Source of the DNA: Bacteroidota bacterium
GTDB lineage: Bacteria > Bacteroidota > Bacteroidia > Bacteroidales > Prolixibacteraceae
Assembly (NCBI GenBank): GCA_030706665.1
Contig: JAUZOB010000036.1
Span: forward strand, 1 to 16,743
Length of the DNA: 16,743 nt
Direction: 5' to 3'
How positions within the stretch are numbered: the stretch's first letter is position 1; the number at the start of each line of letters is the position of its first letter. The position numbers and the translations under genes are program-made. Positions 16,462 through 16,743 of this stretch are shown here, piece by piece. Under the pieces are notes generated by a model that saw nothing but the letters and a program-made list of their open reading frames with translations, had not been told where the DNA came from and searched no databases.

Positions 16462-16743
16462 ATGAATGTTAAAGAAATTCAATCAAAGACTATTCTCTCA
16501 GCATCTAAGGTATACACCTATGTTATTAATCCATATGTAGGATGCGAGCATGCTTGTTCTTACTGCTATGCCCGCTTTATAAAAAGGTTCAGTGGGCATA
16601 AGGAACCTTGGGGCCAGTTTGTCGATGTAAAAATCAACGCAGCTGATTTATTACGGATTGAAATAAAAAAGAAGAAATGCGCAAGAGTATGGATCAGCGG
16701 ATTATGCGACCCCTACCAACCATTGGAGGCTAAATACGAATTA
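16462..16743 (+). CDS. Radical SAM protein, spore-photolyase-like family (5' part only)
   Basis: The frame is open from the ATG at 16462 to the right edge, giving 94 residues of a longer protein. It carries the iron-sulfur cluster motif CEHACSYCYARF (Cys28, Cys32, Cys35), the CX3CX2C pattern of radical S-adenosylmethionine enzymes, preceded by NPYVGC. SGLCDPYQPLE near residues 79-89 resembles the GTDPYQPxE motif of the SPL-like family often labelled DNA repair photolyase or Rv2578c-like. True spore photolyase function is not expected in Bacteroidota, so the substrate is unknown. A purine-rich GAGG just before the ATG may act as a ribosome-binding site. It is separated from the PUL by a terminator and about 770 bases and is probably unrelated to it. 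Confidence 0.85.
   Translation, partial: MNVKEIQSKTILSASKVYTYVINPYVGCEHACSYCYARFIKRFSGHKEPWGQFVDVKINAADLLRIEIKKKKCARVWISGLCDPYQPLEAKYEL

Noticed and set aside
1..16743. CRISPR arrays, tRNA or rRNA genes, phage or defence systems
   Set aside because: No regularly spaced repeats, no recognisable RNA gene sequences and no integrase, transposase, nuclease or toxin-antitoxin genes were seen on either strand.

Overview
The window is AT-rich DNA from a member of the Bacteroidota, probably order Bacteroidales. The main evidence is a SusC/SusD pair, an ECF sigma factor with a FecR-type anti-sigma factor, Bacteroidota-type lipoprotein signals, and starts that mostly lack a Shine-Dalgarno sequence. It is best read as a polysaccharide utilization locus (PUL) with flanking genes. 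The most likely target is an alpha-mannan-type glycan, because the last gene of the main operon is a GH76 endo-alpha-1,6-mannanase with its catalytic Asp-Asp pair intact.

Layout. Positions 1-349 hold the possible tail of an upstream gene and a set of nested inverted repeats. Positions 350-2560 (+) encode a secreted GH3 beta-glycosidase of BglX type. It converges on a minus-strand acyltransferase-3 membrane protein (2858-3997), and a cluster of hairpins lies between them. Upstream of the acyltransferase on the same strand is a large lipoprotein (4206-6038, -) with a GH71/GH99-like barrel and a C-terminal carbohydrate-binding-like domain. It is divergent from the main plus-strand operon: ECF sigma (6425-7009), FecR-like anti-sigma (7061-8062), SusC with an N-terminal STN domain (8170-11622), SusD (11638-13242), SusE/SusF-like lipoprotein (13284-14429) and GH76 mannanase (14497-15627). 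A clear intrinsic terminator follows at 15652-15690. After about 770 bases without a supportable gene, the window ends inside a radical SAM protein of the spore-photolyase-like family (16462 onward).

How the genes work together (inference from known families). The surface GH76 and GH71/99-like lipoproteins would cut the glycan, the SusD/SusE lipoproteins would bind the pieces, and SusC would import them using TonB energy. The STN domain of SusC would report substrate passage to the FecR anti-sigma factor, releasing the ECF sigma factor to raise transcription of the locus. GH3 could trim imported oligosaccharides, but its beta-specificity does not match an alpha-mannan, so it may belong to another pathway or point to a mixed-linkage substrate. 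No exo-alpha-mannosidase (GH92, GH38, GH125) is seen here.

Nothing is clearly a new system. The points most worth a second look are the nested palindrome at 132-274, the strong hairpin between the susE-like gene and GH76, the hairpin-rich gene-free stretch at 15691-16461, and the unusual enzyme mix.
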